Program-made: the position numbers and the translations under genes
Part shown: piece by piece, positions 49,481 through 62,737 of the stretch
How positions within the stretch are numbered: the first letter of the stretch is position 1
Layout: each line of letters opens with the position of its first letter
Assembly (NCBI RefSeq): GCF_033807715.1
Contig: NC_084587.1
Coordinates: forward strand, 21,003,017-21,067,016
DNA from: Cololabis saira
Taxonomy: Eukaryota > Chordata > Actinopteri > Beloniformes > Belonidae
Length of the DNA stretch: 64,000 nucleotides
Direction: 5' to 3'
The notes under the pieces: model-generated
The model's database searches: none
What the model was told of the DNA's origin: nothing
What the model saw: only the letters and a program-made list of their open reading frames with translations

Positions 49481-52379
49481 AGTGGCTAAGCGGCACCGCC
49501 GCAGAGTTGACAGCCAGTATCTACTGTGAGTTTGCTCTCCTGAGTATAAGCCACAGCAAGTAGGTATGCACACCTGTGCATGTGTGTATATGCACCTTTA
49601 TGTCCTTCCCAAACCTCTGACAGACTCCAGGGGGGCCTTGGTCTTGCCACCATCTTCCTAGCCAGAATGTGCCAAAGTGGGGCTTCATTCACTTAAGTTC
49701 CACCTGGCCTTGATTTCCTGTGGACAAGGCTTGAGCACACTGGGAGAGCTCAGGTCTAATTTGGTACATAAGGAGACAGGATGACGGGCCATTTGGCCAC
49801 TATGAAGCCAGACTCTGTGTTAAAGTCGAACAGAGAGAGAGGAACACAGTCACTCGGTCTCTAGTTTACGTGGTCACAACAAGGGTTGTGCAAGCGGTAG
49901 GAAAAACTCACCTTCTGTGCACAACTATAAGGAAAAGACATGAAGACAGAGTTGCTGCTAAGTGTTGTTCTCAAAAGGGACCAAAGACTAAATTAAAGGA
50001 AAAAATATTAAAAGAAAAGTTTTGGTTTTATATTAAAATAATTAGGTTAAGAAACTATCAAGTACACAGCTAACTAAACCAAGCAAGGTCATAATTAAAA
50101 GAAACAACAGTCATATTGATGAAGTAAAGTCTACACATGTAAACACCTTAATCACAATTTATCACTTGAGGACAACATGTGCAAAACAAACATGACTGCC
50201 AGAGGAGAGAGAACAAAATCAGGCACTAAACACTCACAAGAGAAAATGGTATGACAATACTGAGAAATATTGGATTATGGCCAATAATCGGATTATTTTT
50301 TATTACAGGTAAACATAATCATCCTCAGTTATCCTGACCCCCCTGATCGTTATACGAGGCCATCTGGAGAGCCATCTATGGGTTCAAGCTTACAAAAAGA
50401 ACAGTTACTATCAAAAGAGTCTTTGCAGACGATTCGTGAAACATTTTTTCTATTACAGTCTAACACAATCCAGCTTTAACTAATCAGATTAACAAAATGC
50501 CTCCAGAAGAGTCGGTACGTTAGCAAACTCTTTGCTGAGGTCAGTCAGGAAAAGAAGCAAACCATATTTTCCACCTGCCAACAGCTGTCAGTGATGGTTG
50601 TTAACAGGTCCAAACATGTCTTCAACACAGTTAAGGTGGCTTCTTAGATAATTGTAATGTTACAATTTGGAAGAGTAAGACGGTAATATTGAGATAATAA
50701 AAATTTAAATATTTTTTTTGTTACTTTGAGTTTACCTTTTATTACAGTCTTGGTTCACAGTAAAGGGAGTACCCAAATATTGTCTCTCAGGCAGAAGGCA
50801 GGCAGATGGAGGACAAAAGATTACTTTAATGAAAAAAAAGAGTCGAGACATAAATAAAAAAAAAGAAGAAAAAAAAAAAACCAAGGGCACTGCTGGGCAG
50901 GAATTCCACATTCCCAAACTAAATCCAAAATGAAATGAAGTACAGAGCCGGGCAGAACAGACATAGACAGAGAACAAAGATGAAAAATAAGCAAGGCACA
51001 AGGATGAGTATGTCATACAAGGATATAACTGGGAGCCAAGAACCGGGGTTGTGTATACTGATCAAAGCGATGACTACCGTGACTCAGGTGTGGCAACGTG
51101 TAGATAAGGACCTGATGTGAGATAAGACCAAAAACTACACCCAAGGTCATTTCTGAAACAGCGTACAACACTACTAGCTTGATTATGAGCAATGTATTAA
51201 ACAATGTGGTGTGGGAACAATTGGATAATCTGTAGGATGCATCTGCAGATGGCGTGCTACTTCCGGAGAGTCTAGAGTGTCCAGTTGGGCAATCTAGCCC
51301 ATGTACTGCGTCCCATAATGCAGCGGTTCACCAAAGTGAAAGATGGTACTGTGGCTGTCAGGTGACCAGAACTTGCATCACTTTTATATCTACAAAAGCC
51401 AATGTTGAACCAATCAAACGTTTCACCTTCCGTAGTTGTTTCTCCCTCGGATCGGTAGTGAAGTGCATTCAGATTGTTGTGATATGCAACTTCACTGGCA
51501 AAAAAAACCTGCTAAAAGCTACACCTACTGTACACCATGCTTTGAACAACGACTCATTTAGTTTGACCTCAAATACTTTTTTAAAGCTGGAACAAATGAT
51601 CCAGCACTGTGACACAACTTGAGTGGTTAAACGCGATGCATCCATAAAGGTTATCCAATCAAATAAGCCAAATTCCTTGATTCTTTGGATATGACAGATT
51701 AACACACTTTCCCTCACAATAGGAGCAATAAACTCAAACCGTGGGCTTGAAAATGCACTCACTATTTGCGTGAATCCGTATCACAGTGTGTGTATGTGTA
51801 CCCACGTACATGTGTTTATCTGCAAGTGTGCTCATTGTAAAGCCTGCTAATTGCAGTTGAGACTCCTTTAATTAACACAAAGAGTTGTCTCTGGGGTATG
51901 TATGGGCACTGTGAGTGTGTCACGAGCTTACGTCTAGCTAACCTGTGGGACGCAACAGCCTAATCAGAGCCTTTTAAGTTCTGCCATGCTTCCACAAGAG
52001 GATTCACAGAAGACACACTTTTAGTCGTGGAAAATGAGACAACGGAGAATCAGGTTGGTCTGGCTCACAAAACAAACAAAGAATAAAAAAAAAAGAAAGT
52101 CTTGAAAACTAGCACTATGAACTACATAGAAATGATGCCGACAATAAAAGGTGCGGTATATTAATGATGTAATGGCTTTATTTAACTGGGCTGTAAACAA
52201 AATGGTTTCCCTGCTGTTGTTGTTTGTAGATTGATGATTTCTGTGCCACAAAGGGCGCCACGAGAGACATGACACAGGATATGCCTCAATCTCTCTCTTC
52301 CCTTTGTCCACCCACCCCCATCTTCATTTGCTCACTCGTCTCTCTTTTCTTTTAAAAATAACTTCTTCTCTTTTTATTT
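49481..52379. other. Non-coding DNA, no gene seen
   Basis: Unique, mostly AT-rich sequence. The part at 51240-51620 has the look of an old interspersed repeat (CTTCCGGAGAGTCTAGAGTG; AAAAGCTACACCTACTGTAC) but I cannot assign it. 51820-51910 is repeat-free with CTTTAATTAACACAAAG (51868-51884). No exon or RNA gene recognised. Confidence 0.5.
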
Positions 52380-52590
52380 TTCCTGCCAATTTGGACAGGA
52401 GCCCTGGTCAAAGACAGATTACACCGAGTCGCATATCAAACCTAATCAATCTTCAGCCCCTGGAAGGCATCACTCTCCCAATGAATAATTACAGCAATCC
52501 AGTTACGTGCTGCCAGTGCCAAAGTGTTGCCATCACCCACCATCTTTTCGGATGCTGGAACCTCTGGCTGATTAACCAGTGAAGTGCGAG
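52380..52590. promoter_or_regulatory. Candidate conserved regulatory island
   Basis: Repeat-free segment with CCTAATCAATCTTCAGCCCC (52441-52460), CCAATGAATAATTACAGC (52479-52496), TGCTGCCAGTGCCAAAGTG and GGCTGATTAACCAGTG (52567-52582). A 92-codon open frame covers it but carries no recognisable domain; the motif content fits an enhancer better. Confidence 0.35.
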
Positions 52591-54639
52591 GGCAGAAGTA
52601 TGTAAGGTCCCTGCAAAGATAAATTCAGATGAAAAGCCAGATGAATGCTTCAGTCATCACAGGCGCTACTGTTTTCCTTTGAGAGTTAATGAAGTCATTT
52701 GAACTGCATTAAATCTAAGTGGCACCTGGGGTGTCCAGAGAGGTTGGAGAGCTGATATGTAGAGAGAATGAAACCGATCATTTGCGTGTTTTGATCCAGG
52801 ATTTAGTCTGGCAGGGCTGTTGTAGTCAAACTAAGGCCAAACTCGATTTGGCTTATACATCTTTAGTACAGCTCAGCCTTGCTGTGCTACACTCTCAGCT
52901 GCAAACACTTACATGCCATGAGATAAAGATGATTAAAAGAAGAGGAAGGGATTTAGTGTGAAGAGGGTAAAGGAGATAAAAGAAGGAAGAGAGTGGGAGA
53001 GGAATGAATGATGAATGAACAAATCATCATGTTGGTGAGAGTGCTATTAGTGGGAAGAAGATGCTCCAGTCACACACTGTCAGTCAGTCATTCAGCCAGT
53101 GATATGTGATGTATGAAAGGGTGCGTGTGCCAGACAAGCTGAGAATTTTTCATGGAGTGTCATGTTGTGTGGAAAATATTGGAAGAAAATTGACAAGAAA
53201 CTGCTTTTTCTTCCACGCGGGAAAGGAAGTGGTGAAGGGAGAAAAAGAAAAACGGGGTGGAGGAGCATGTGTGCGACTGCGAGGCAGCTGTATTGAGCGG
53301 AGGAGGGTGTCATTTAGAAAGTGGCTGGCTCAGCAGTGGCCATTAGGAGCACTGTGACACAGTGGACCGTCAAGCAAACAGACCAGAAAAAAACAGCATG
53401 GACGCCTGCAGGATGACGAACAAAATGCATCTTCTTGTCATTTTCTAATTATCAAAAATCTATCTTTAAATAAAAGCTTTAATCTTAGGGTACAAATATT
53501 CCGTTTTGCGTTTCTAGAAACTTCTAAAACATGTATCTAAAATAATGTTTTCACAACATGCTTTGAGAGGAACCCTTGAAAGGCCATATTATAATCAATC
53601 CAAGACCCTCGAGATCAAAATACAGACCAAGTACTTACTATCCCTAAATCTAAACTAAGATTGAGCACTAACACTCTTTGAAAAGAAACAAGCAGAATAT
53701 CAGAGTGCTGTCTATTAGTGTTCAATGATTTGTTTGCTGGCTAAAATGAACAGATTATCTTGAAAGACAAGGTGTTTGGTGGTGGATGTTGCTGGAGAGT
53801 TTGCTGACGATCATGAGAATAAACCTACTTTGGTATTTCTTGGAAAGTAGAATGAATTAGTTCCCGTCTGCCTACAGACACATCAGGAAACACAGCAAAA
53901 AACAGAAAACTAAACTCACTTTTGAGTTGCTTGTTCTTCTCTTTTTTTTAAAAAAAAAAATCAATATTTTTTATTTTGCACAAAGTATACTATAAAAAAA
54001 AGAGATAAGACAAAACTGAAGTCTCAAAAGTTTTTGTTTGTTACACTATTTTCTTTTTCTTCCAAAATCAAGTAGATTGACAGACATGGAAAACTACTTG
54101 CAGTTCAGGGTGCACTATGATGGTCGCAGCTAATGAAGTAAAGACAATATTTAGACAACAATTACATGTAATGATATACTCATACTGTACATATTTCTTT
54201 TCAATATACTGTATGCAGTGCTCCCAAAGAATATTTGTAAAATCACCCAGTTCCCATTTATTACACTCGATCCATTCGGTTTCTCCAGACTGTGCGTCTG
54301 TTGAAATGGGGCGACAAAAAATATTGTGGGAAGACACCAGCATGAATGCCATTTTCAGCAATCTCGTATTTTAAGCCAGGGAAGCCTCTTTATAACATTA
54401 TCGTTAAAGACCAGATACTTAATGCTGGAATAATACGGCCCTTCTAAAAACCACAAACTACCCAGTGACGCACCGCAAATAACTCTGATTTGAAACAAGA
54501 TGGAATGAAAGAGTGCGAAGAGAGAAAAAGAGAGACGTAACTGACTGAAAATTACTAAGTCTGTGAAATTCCTTAGACAGCAGAACTACCAGTGAAGGCT
54601 AAACACTCCAGAGTCTGGGTGTTGGCAGACACAAAACAC
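52591..54639. other. Non-coding DNA, no gene seen
   Basis: Unique sequence with an A/T homopolymer pair at 53943-53960. Several short open frames, none convincing. No RNA gene or mobile element recognised. Confidence 0.6.
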
Positions 54640-54860
54640 CACCATGGGATGACATGTGAGAGACCTATTGCAAGTTTTGCAACCAATCACGAACGTCCGT
54701 TCGGTTTCAGGAGCGAATCATGACCCGGGTCATATCAGAGCATAACAGAAAGTGTTGGTGATCAGGAGAAGATAAGCTGTGTCTGTTATGCCCATGGTAA
54801 TTACGCATATCAGTGGGATCTGGGGAAGATTATTAACACTTTTCTGTAACTCTCTGTATC
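54640..54860. promoter_or_regulatory. Candidate island with a 14-bp palindrome
   Basis: Repeat-free and CpG-retaining: TTTTGCAACCAATCACGAACG (CCAAT box; 54675-54695), then ATGACCCGGGTCAT (54720-54733), a perfect palindrome equal to two everted nuclear-receptor half-sites with no spacer, then CCCATGGTAATTACGCATATC (54791-54811). The combination suggests a regulatory element; conservation is untested. Confidence 0.38.
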
Positions 54861-57249
54861 TATCTTTTTTAATGTTTATCCTGCAATGTCATTTAATTAC
54901 ATTTAGGTGTAACACAACAACCAAGACATATTTATTTGCCTGAGAGACAATCTGAGCTTTCACTTCACTTTCCCACCACTCTGTCCAGCTGCCCACTGCC
55001 AGAAAGCATTTTGCTGGGGACAGTGTGGTCCTATTGGAGCGACAGGAATTCACAAACAGACGGGGCAAACCAAGGTTACTGAGACGGAGGGCCCAGGCAC
55101 GCTCCCAAACGACGCAGGCGGCGTCGCAGCCAGCGCAATCTGGGGTCCTTCTGCTGACTTGCCACTATAAGACTCATGGGAAGGGAATGTAAGGCCCCGT
55201 CACGGGCCAAGTTTGGAGGAGTGTGGAGTGAGAGGCAAACTGTTTGAAGAGAATGGAGTTAGCACATGAAAATGCGGCATGTGCATGCGTATGTGTGTTT
55301 AAAAACCTTGACAAGTAAACTCTGGCTGCCATCATTCGTCACTTCTTTGTGTTGGAAAAGCCCGCCTTGCCACACCCTGCAGTGTTCCCCTACAGCCAAG
55401 TCTTCTCCCATTCCATCGAAGAGACATTAAGGAAAGAATAATCACTTTGGACGTCAGCTGCCAATTTGGTCTGAACTTATTTATCTCATTTAGAGTCAGT
55501 TCGGAGGGATATTCGCATGGCAAATACCGACTTCTCAGTTCCCACAGGCCGAGGAGAAGAGACTGCTGGCAAGGTATACGATATTCCTCCATTGAGCTTT
55601 GCTTGACTGTAATAGGAGAGGCTGTGACAGAGGTTTGCCAAACCCTGACAACTGCAATCCTGTCACCACTTGCTGCCAGTTTATCTGTGGCTCGTTTTTT
55701 TTTTTCTTCAATGAATGCTTGAGCCCTAACTCAACTGTTTTCAGTTGCATTTTGAATTAGCGTTTCCTGTGAAAGAGGAGTTTACCTGGATGTACTACCT
55801 ACCTCCTGGCTTACGTAGGAAAACACAACAGAGACAGTAGCATTTTAGCATCCACCCAAAACCACATGATTCAGGGACCACCCCCGACTATACAAAAACT
55901 CACATCCTAAATGGCTCTGACTTTGCGTACTAATGAACGCTGCGATACAACTGGATATGGCCTCTTTCTTTTTCCCCTCTGAGCACCGAAGCACGCACAA
56001 ACCCATGCGCGCACATTGGGTTTCGTGTAATTAGCGCTGGTATTTTCAGGACTTGTTTGCGCAAATTGGAAATGTGTGATTTGAATTAAAATATGGTGGG
56101 GTTTTTCTTCACAATAAAAAAAAACAACAAAACACAGAAAAGGGGTTTCACCTTGCCCCTTTGTGAAAGCTCATATGAAAGTAATTTAGTCCAAAGAGAC
56201 AAAAAGAAAAAAGAGGTAAAGAAAGAGAGAGGTAGGAAAAAGACAGAGGGAACGAGAGTCAGAAAGAAAAAGGAAAAGGGGGAGGGAGATACATTCCGTT
56301 TGGCCCAGAGTGAGAGGCACTGTGGGTGTCTGAGCGCCCTCGCTGCCAGTAATTGCTTCCATATAGGACTTGTTCACGGTCACAGTTACACACGCGTGCA
56401 CATGCATGCTCATACACGTAGTTTTGCAGTTCAAAAAGCACACGGTTACAAAAACCATAAAAAGTCCACCACTGAAAAACGAGGAACAATACGTTTCATG
56501 CATAAATGTGAACATTTGAAGTGTCACTATAATTAACCACTCAAGTGAGTTTTCATGAGGTTGTCATTAAAGATTAGTGCATACCAGCTTCTGCGTGAGG
56601 CGCTGAAAGACGTCAACTAGTTACTTATCTGAGGCAATCAGAGAAAAAAAAGAGCAGGACGTCATCGTACGCGAAGCTGGGTCTCTCAACTTCCCTTTTT
56701 TAGAGGATTCAAGTTGAGCTCGTTGCAAAAACTTGCACAGGGAAGGACGCCGGGGGGAAATGCAGGTCACACCTGCCCCAGCAGAACCAGCCAGCCGCTG
56801 TGAGGAGTAGTGAGATAAGCATGCTCAAAGCTGTCCTCTCCAAAAACAACACAAACACGATAAACGGCAGTGCTACAAAAGGAAATTAGTCCGAAACATT
56901 GGATTACGGTTATGTGTGATTTTTTTTAAGTATTGCAAGTACAACATTAAAAAAATATTTAAAAAATATTTGTAAATTAAAAAAAAAACATGCAAGATTT
57001 AAATAAATTGTTCATTATCAGTTTAGTGGGAGCTTCTACCGCTTTTGTGTCAAAAACTGCATACGAGGGCAGAATTTGGTGCTTTCCAAATATTTTCAGT
57101 GAAAGTCAGGACAAATGCCCAAAGTATAAATCTGGAATTCTGTAGTGGTGAGTGGAAGAGAGAGTATGAAAACAAATGCAAAAGTTTATTCAGAAAGAAA
57201 AAAATCATAATATTTGGACACAACTTTTAATTTAAGCAAATCAAACCAA
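54861..57249. other. Non-coding DNA, two weak islands
   Basis: Repeat-free patches at 55440-55620 (GGACGTCAGCTGCCAATTTGG) and 56010-56095 (GTGTAATTAGCGCTGG; GCGCAAATTGG) may be regulatory. An A+G-rich stretch lies at 56200-56290. No exon or RNA gene recognised. Confidence 0.5.
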
Positions 57250-57250
57250 T

Positions 57251-57309
57251 TTAACCCTCACAGCGCACTGGGGGTCACAAAGACACTGCCAGTGCGCTGT
57301 GAGGGTTAA
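57251..57309. mobile_element. 51-bp TTAA-flanked MITE, piggyBac type
   Basis: A TTAA at each end (57251-57254, 57306-57309) encloses a perfect 17-bp terminal inverted repeat, CCCTCACAGCGCACTGG (57255-57271) and its complement CCAGTGCGCTGTGAGGG (57289-57305), around a 17-bp loop. TTAA target duplication with ends beginning CCC is the hallmark of piggyBac-superfamily elements, so this looks like an extremely short non-autonomous copy. The perfect arms suggest recent insertion, or selection as a hairpin. It has no coding capacity. Confidence 0.6.
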
Positions 57310-60300
57310 AAACCAGTTAAAACCTACAAATGTTCCCCCGTATCTGCCAGAATTGAGCTGTTTGATTAAAACTACAGACATATTTTACAATGGTTTGATG
57401 AAGAAACATTCTGATACCTTTTGTGCAGGAGCCGCTGCTAAACGAGGAGACTGAGTGGTGACTGAGAGCTGCTGCCGCATCGGAAGCTGCGCTAGATGAC
57501 CAGGGGTAACTTGAGTTTTGTCAACTTTAACTGTATCAAATTTTTTCTTAAAAAGTTCAAAAGTGCAACAGGTTTAATTTTCAAGGCAAGAAGTTGGGTA
57601 AGGTTTGTCAGCTTTTTCTAAGCACTTCCCAACGATTCATCTTGCCATGTGCTTGAAAATCATTTGTTATTCTTGACCTAATAAAACATTACAATGAGGA
57701 GGAAAGAACCAGATTTCCCAAACTTTATAAGAATGGCTTTGACTGTATTTAGTAAAAACACTTTTACTGCACATCATAATATTTAAATGACAGTTGTAAA
57801 GTTTACAATTAAATTTTAAGGGGGGGGGGGCAGCTCTGTCCTGATCCAAGTTCGTGGAATTTTGGACAACCCTGTCAAACGTGCTGCTAAAAGACCAAGA
57901 CCTTTACTTCAAATAAAGATTCATGACATTGGATGACATATGTGCTCTAAAATGTATAACCTTCTGATTACACAACTTATTTCACACATTTCGGTGCCTA
58001 GACAGAGGCAGCAGAACCAGCCCAACAGTAGGACAGAACCTCAACCATGTTTTTCTTGTCCAAATGAGCTTCATTGCATCATCCTTAAACATCCTGATCC
58101 ACTGAATTCACAACGAGTTTTGCTTTGATTCCTTCTGTCTACAGAACTTCATCCAGGAAGACTAGTTTTTCAAGAAAAAACTAAAATGAGCATTTCTTGT
58201 TTGAGCGTGGGTCATATTCTATTAAATAAAATCCCCATTTTATGTTGCTCCAGGTCAGCCTGCAGCTTTTTAAATATCTTGTTGGCTATTATTTCAATAG
58301 TCAGCACAAACTTAGTGCTGGGTGAATTCTAACAGTTTTTGTTTTTTTTTTAATGCTGAACTTCCGAAACAGCTTTGAGCTTTCCTTGAAGCCTCACAAG
58401 TTGTTCTGTTTTGTGTTAATTTCATACCTGATTCTCTCCGGGAGCTCTCTTGTTGTCACCAATGAAAAGAATCAACCCTTTTTTTTTTAATGTGCCAAAA
58501 CCATTATTCAGTTCATGTCAAGACTGAAAATTAAGCACAGATGAGTCCTATTTGTTCTTTGTTTTGCTTCTGGAAGGAATTTCGATAAATCACACATTGT
58601 CTGCACCATTTTTGTTTCACTATATTTCACTTTTTTTGTAGTTCGCTTGCATTTATTTTGGAACATGCTGCAAATTTTTTAGCTTACAATAACTTATTTA
58701 ACATGTAGTCGTGAAATGAGTTAATCTCCAAGGAATCTGTGCATGTCGAAGGAAAACTGGAGCTCTAAAATTTCTGTGTAATTTATAAATAAGCAAGCTG
58801 TATCCTAAGTTTGTATCAAAATGAGGTTTTTTCTACACATCAACAATGTAGGTTTTGAATTAATGTGCTGTAATGTAGTATTCCGACTCCTTCATCATGC
58901 AGGCCCCTCATCAGACAGTGAGTATTAGTTTCACTCTTTCCTAGTGACACATACACACCAGCAGACCCACATACACACTCATGATTAATAGGACTGGGAG
59001 TTAAAAAGGCAACAACAGTCATACTCTGCTCCCAAAAAGAAAGCATAAAGTATTTGGCATATGAATCCACACAGGCTGCTGTGCACTACCTCTCATGTCA
59101 CCAATCAAGTCGAAGAACAGAGAAAAGAGTAGGAAGATGGAATAGAAGTGGACTGAGAACGGCACACTGTGGCTCAGGTGAGAGGAGAAGATGATATTTT
59201 GAATGTGCTAAACTTTAATGGAACGCCAAAATCCATAGCTGCACAGACCCTTGGACTGGAACAGAAAAAAGTTACATAAAAAAACGAATCTTAACTTTAC
59301 TGGGTTCTCACTGGAGTTTAAGGAGCAGATGGCCTGTGAATGTTCCAGGTTCAAAGCGTTAATGTGTCTGAGACCACTTGAGAACGTCAAACATGGCAAG
59401 CCGAACATGTGTGTCAGCCACTAAAGTGAATGACACTACAGCGTTTCACACTCAGATACGCAACATACGTCTCAGTCCCGCACACACACGCGCTTTGACA
59501 TACACCCAAGGCTCCCACCTGAGCAGTAATTTTAATGATTTTGAGCCTGTGCGACTGAGTTCACAAATCAAAGGCATGTGGGGCTGAAGATTTGCAGCGA
59601 AGTGGCAGAACAAGATCGCACATGTACTGTGAGCTATGCAGGTGTGTGCGCGCGTGTGTGTAAGTTACAAAACAGCTGAGAGAAGAACTTGACTGCCCTC
59701 TCCTGACTTGATCTAATCTTTTGGGAGCCCAATATTTCGTTATCAGAGAGTGAACATTAAACACTACAGAACATTTGATATATGATTGAAAACAACTCTC
59801 ACTGCGAACATCCCTCGGCCATCACTCGCATTCTGGAGCCTCAATGAAGAGGCTCCGTGGGGAAAAGTGCTGCAGATTGGCGAGCGCTGTGTGGGTACAC
59901 AGTGCAGGAGGGCTGTAGGAGGGAATGTCACTGTATCAGCTGACACTGGAGATAAGGCGGGTTGCAGCGGTGGTGCAGGTAATGATACTGGGACCACTAG
60001 AGTGTGTGGGGAGGTGTCTCTGCTGCTTGTTGCTGCTCATCACAAACTTTCCACAGCAAGTTCTCCTTTATACAAGAAGTTTCAGCTTCATCCTTCCTCA
60101 AAGGGAACACAAGGGGAAATAAAAAACCCTTTTCTCTGTTTTAAAGAGCATCATTTGGATTATTTTGTTTGCATTGCTATTAACACATTTTAAAAAAAGG
60201 TGTAAACGTTGTTGAACGGTTGGCCATATGAGCAATAGTCCTTAATATTATTCCCTAAAAAAAGAAAACAAAAAAAAATCCCCAAAAATTTCACTTCATT

Positions 60301-60339
60301 CAAAAAATAATTGTATTTAACTTCATTTGTGTAGGGCCA
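57310..60339. other. Non-coding DNA, no gene seen
   Basis: AT-rich unique sequence. A run of G lies at 57821-57830. The area 59760-60010 is C+G-moderate and open in two overlapping frames, but no domain is recognised. No RNA gene recognised. Confidence 0.6.
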
Positions 60340-60394
60340 AATCATGCCAAGATTACAACTCAACAGATTTGAATTTCTTTCCGGATCAATAAAG
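60340..60394 (+). mobile_element. Retroelement 3' tail
   Basis: TTTGAATTTCTTTCCGGATCAATAAAG (60368-60394) closely resembles the 3' end shared by common teleost retroelements (TTGAATTT...GGATCAATAAAGTATCTATC), which end in a microsatellite instead of poly(A). Only the terminal few tens of bases are recognisable; family assignment is from memory. Confidence 0.5.
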
Positions 60395-60600
<206 letters not shown>

Positions 60601-60650
60601 AAAGGAAACAAAAATGTTCCATAAAAACATTTTTGGGATACAATCCCCCT

Positions 60651-60750
60651 TCTTGAGCAAGCACCAGGTGACTGTGGAAAGGAAAAACTCCCCTTTAAAA
60701 GGAAGAAACCTCTGGCAGAACCAGGCTCAGGGAGGCCGGCCATCTACCTA
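60651..60750 (+). mobile_element. Fragment of a widespread fish repeat
   Basis: Contains TTGAGCAAGCACCAGGTGAC, GGAAAGGAAAAACTCCCCTT, AGGAAGAAACCTCTGGCAG and AACCAGGCTCAGGGAGGC. I recognise this string of motifs from a very abundant dispersed repeat in teleost genomes, though I cannot name its family with confidence. It is about 100 bp, non-coding and mildly diverged. Confidence 0.7.
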
Positions 60751-61065
60751 ATCCATGCACACTTTTTCAGACATAAGTTTAATAACCTGATAATATTTTT
60801 TCCACCTCCAAGTTTTTATTTTCTTTACAGAAAATAAAAATATTAATAGTCAAGAACAGTAACTAGGCCTCCGTTACAGTAATGTTTAAAAGTTCACATA
60901 AAGAAGGTTTACAGTTCCAATCTTGGCTGGGGATTGGCGTACTCTGGTTCTTCCCAGAAATCAACAAACATCCAATGTTAGCTCACACTCACTCTAAAGC
61001 TCACTGTAGGGTTGAGTGTGGGCATGCATGGTTGTTTTTCTTGTTTGTTTCAGACAGACGTGCTA

Positions 61066-61160
61066 TATGTCCAAAATGTACCCAACTTCTCACCCAAAAG
61101 CAACCGGGATAGGCGTTAGCCCCACTCAAACCACGAGAGAAGGGCAATCCATCCGCTCTA
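61066..61160 (-). mobile_element. Degraded LINE-like 3' fragment, reverse
   Basis: Reads GTACCCAACTTCTCACCC, AACCGGGATAGGCGTTAGCCCC and CAATCCATCC, the reverse complement of the same teleost repeat seen at 45509-45592 (GGCT..AGCCTATCCCAGC and GGGTGAAAG). It is diverged and lacks the middle. Confidence 0.6.
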
Positions 61161-62691
61161 CCTATTTAGTGACACAATGGTCCAACCTAGACACCTGGAT
61201 GGATCACTAATTTTTTACAGCTGGTGTTTTTTATGTCATCTTTTTTAAAAGGAAAAAGAGGCTGATTACATGGAGAGTCACTGGTGAGTTTGATAGCCCC
61301 AAGCAAGGTGGAGTTTATCACAAAAAAAAACAAAAAGCATAAGACTCTCACACCAGAATCAACCGTCAAACCACCACATCTCGAAGATTTTTTAAAAATA
61401 CAATGCATCTGCAATCGTTACAGCTCTAACCAGCGCCCCTTGCCACATTCATTACGTTCACTGAGGCCTGTGAGCCTGCTGATCAAGGTGGCTGATTCGT
61501 TGTTTGATTATGTGGAAAAACTCACAGCTCAGGACTGCCTATTAAGAGAAAATAAGGAGACCACACTGATTTTATAGACAAAAATCTTTCCTTTTCTCCG
61601 CTATTAAAGTATAAAACCGGTATCACATGTCTGCTTTTCCTTCTGATAGCTGTTATTAAGGTGCCCTAGTTGGCTGGACTTGAGTGTTTGGCAGTCATGA
61701 GGAAAGCTAATGAAAAATCAGGTTCAAAACCCACACATTTCAAAAACAAGCTTTTATATGCACTGTTCATGGCTAAGCGTGTAAACGAGGGAAAATTGAA
61801 TGAGTTATGGCAGAATTAATGTATGAATCTATGACAATAGCTGTGCCATGGAAAGGAAAGCAACATTTTTGTCAGGACAATAGGCATGGAAGATGTGGCA
61901 AGAGGTTAGTAAAACCCTTTAACAGCAATCTCCACTGTCCTACGCCTAACCCCTTAACCACTGGTGTTTCCGCATGTAGTGTTAGAGAGGTTTGTGGTGC
62001 AAACGGGTTCTGATCCAGCAGGAAAACGGCCTGAAAGGACATCAGAACACACTTAATCTAAACAGCATTTCCTACCTTGGGCCGTTGCTCCACAAAGCAA
62101 GCCAAAACCACAGTGTCTATACACACAATCAGGAGCTGTGCTTGTGTGAGTGTGCACAGTGTGAGGCTGTGAAGATGGCTGGGTCAATTTCAATCAGGGG
62201 GAGAACGGCAAGAAAACAAGCACAAGCTAAACAAAAGAGGCTGGAGTGGGGCAGAGGGGGTTCATGGAGGAGAGACAGAACCCAAACAAACTTTGAGATT
62301 GATACAGAAGAAGATTAGTGCAGGATGGTGAGGTACAAAGGAGGTTCTTAATGTGTGTGACATACTCCAACATGCGTACAAATGAGACAGCGATTCCTCA
62401 GGACATACAATCGTCCATGGCCATTACAAAGGGCTGCCAAGAAAGCCTAAACAGTGGGATTAGCTGAACACAACACTGACACTTTGGCCTGTGTCTGCAT
62501 GAGGGAGAGAGAAGTAACTGTAAACTGTTTACAGGGGAACGCAGGGTAACTGCTCTGCATGCACGTCTGCGTCCGGCTGTGTGTGTGGATGTGTGTTTAC
62601 AGTGCAATATTGTGGCTTTTGTGATGGCTCGACTCTTCTCTGATTGAGACAAGATCAACAAAAACGCAGTGTTATATATCCATGAAAACAC
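61161..62691. other. Non-coding DNA, no gene seen
   Basis: Unique sequence. Open frames up to about 140 codons include one over the CA array below and are not supported. No exon or RNA gene recognised. Confidence 0.6.
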
Positions 62692-62737
62692 ACACACACG
62701 CACACGCACACCCACACACACACACACACACACACAC
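62692..62737. repeat. (CA)n microsatellite
   Basis: A 46-bp array with CGCA and CCCA interruptions. Confidence 0.95.
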
